Assembly (NCBI GenBank): GCA_945938055.1
Contig: CAMEUH010000037.1
Span: forward strand, 1 to 14,415
From: an uncultured Eubacteriaceae bacterium
Lineage (GTDB): Bacteria > Bacillota > Clostridia > Lachnospirales > Lachnospiraceae
Length of the DNA stretch: 14,415 bases
Reading direction: 5' to 3'
Below the pieces are notes generated by a model that saw nothing but the letters and a program-made list of their open reading frames with translations, did not search any database and had not been told where the DNA came from. The translations under genes were made by a program, and so were the position numbers. Of the stretch, positions 14,310 through 14,415 are shown piece after piece; position 1 is the stretch's first letter, and each line of letters starts with the position of its first letter.

Positions 14310-14415
14310 TTAATACGCCTTTACCTTTGTCCAGAGATCTGCAAAATATTTCTTGCTTTCCGCTTCCTGTTAACCAAACACTTCATTTTTCTCATATCCG
14401 GTATTTGCCACATAA
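14310..14415 (-). pseudogene. C-terminal tail of a probable sugar-binding ABC transporter protein, with an in-frame stop
   Basis: On the minus strand one frame reads YVANTGYEKNEVFG, then a TAA (14372-14370), then in the same frame QEAESKKYFADLWTKVKAY and a second TAA (14312-14310). The tail resembles the C-terminus of extracellular sugar-binding proteins of ABC importers, which often end in a helix like ADLWTKVKA. Coding character continues past the first stop, so the gene may have lost its last 19 codons by a nonsense change, or be decaying. Only the tail lies in the window, so the family call is tentative and the functional state of the full gene is unknown. Confidence 0.5.

Noticed and set aside
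1..14415. CRISPR arrays, tRNA or rRNA genes, insertion sequences
   Set aside because: I looked for regularly spaced repeats, transposase motifs and tRNA-like cloverleaf ends and found none.

Overview
The window reads as chromosomal DNA of a low-to-mid GC Firmicute, most likely a clostridial gut-type bacterium (Lachnospiraceae-like). Three things support this: an hrcA-grpE-dnaK operon controlled by a perfect CIRCE element, a tryptophan operon controlled by a T-box riboswitch, and strong AGGAGG-type ribosome binding sites with sigma-A promoters. Genus and species cannot be read from the sequence. All genes but one lie on the minus strand, so transcription runs from high to low coordinates.

Layout in transcription order. 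(1) 14415-14310: the C-terminal tail of a protein that looks like a sugar-binding ABC lipoprotein, interrupted by an in-frame stop. (2) 14291-11677: a well-formed promoter, then a GH13 isoamylase/GlgX-like protein whose catalytic residues are all replaced, translationally coupled to a TraX-family membrane protein. (3) 11664-5790: a sigma-A promoter, a T-box leader with a UGG (Trp) specifier candidate, a terminator, the tightly packed operon trpE-trpG-trpC-trpF-trpB-trpA, and a terminal hairpin. trpD (anthranilate phosphoribosyltransferase) is absent from its expected place between trpG and trpC. (4) 5829-5505: an intergenic region with inverted repeats. (5) 5504-4632: a cytoplasmic subtilisin-like protease, convergent with and overlapping a small cupin (4317-4640), the only plus-strand gene. 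(6) 4242-2135: a signalling cassette of PP2C phosphatase, soluble Ser/Thr kinase and XRE-type regulator, with an inverted repeat before the regulator and an intrinsic terminator after it. (7) 2081-1: the heat-shock operon hrcA-grpE-dnaK; dnaK is cut by the window edge.

How the genes work together. The heat-shock operon is self-regulated: HrcA binds the CIRCE element in its own leader. The trp operon should be expressed when uncharged tRNA-Trp accumulates, and the LLES motif in TrpE suggests added feedback inhibition by tryptophan. It supplies every step from chorismate to tryptophan except the phosphoribosyl transfer, which must be encoded elsewhere for the pathway to be complete. The phosphatase and kinase form a writer/eraser pair with a DNA-binding protein as a possible output. 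The least conventional item is the apparent GH13 pseudoenzyme paired with TraX: it keeps the debranching-enzyme fold signatures but has lost the catalytic triad, which suggests a glycan-binding, scaffolding or sensing role.
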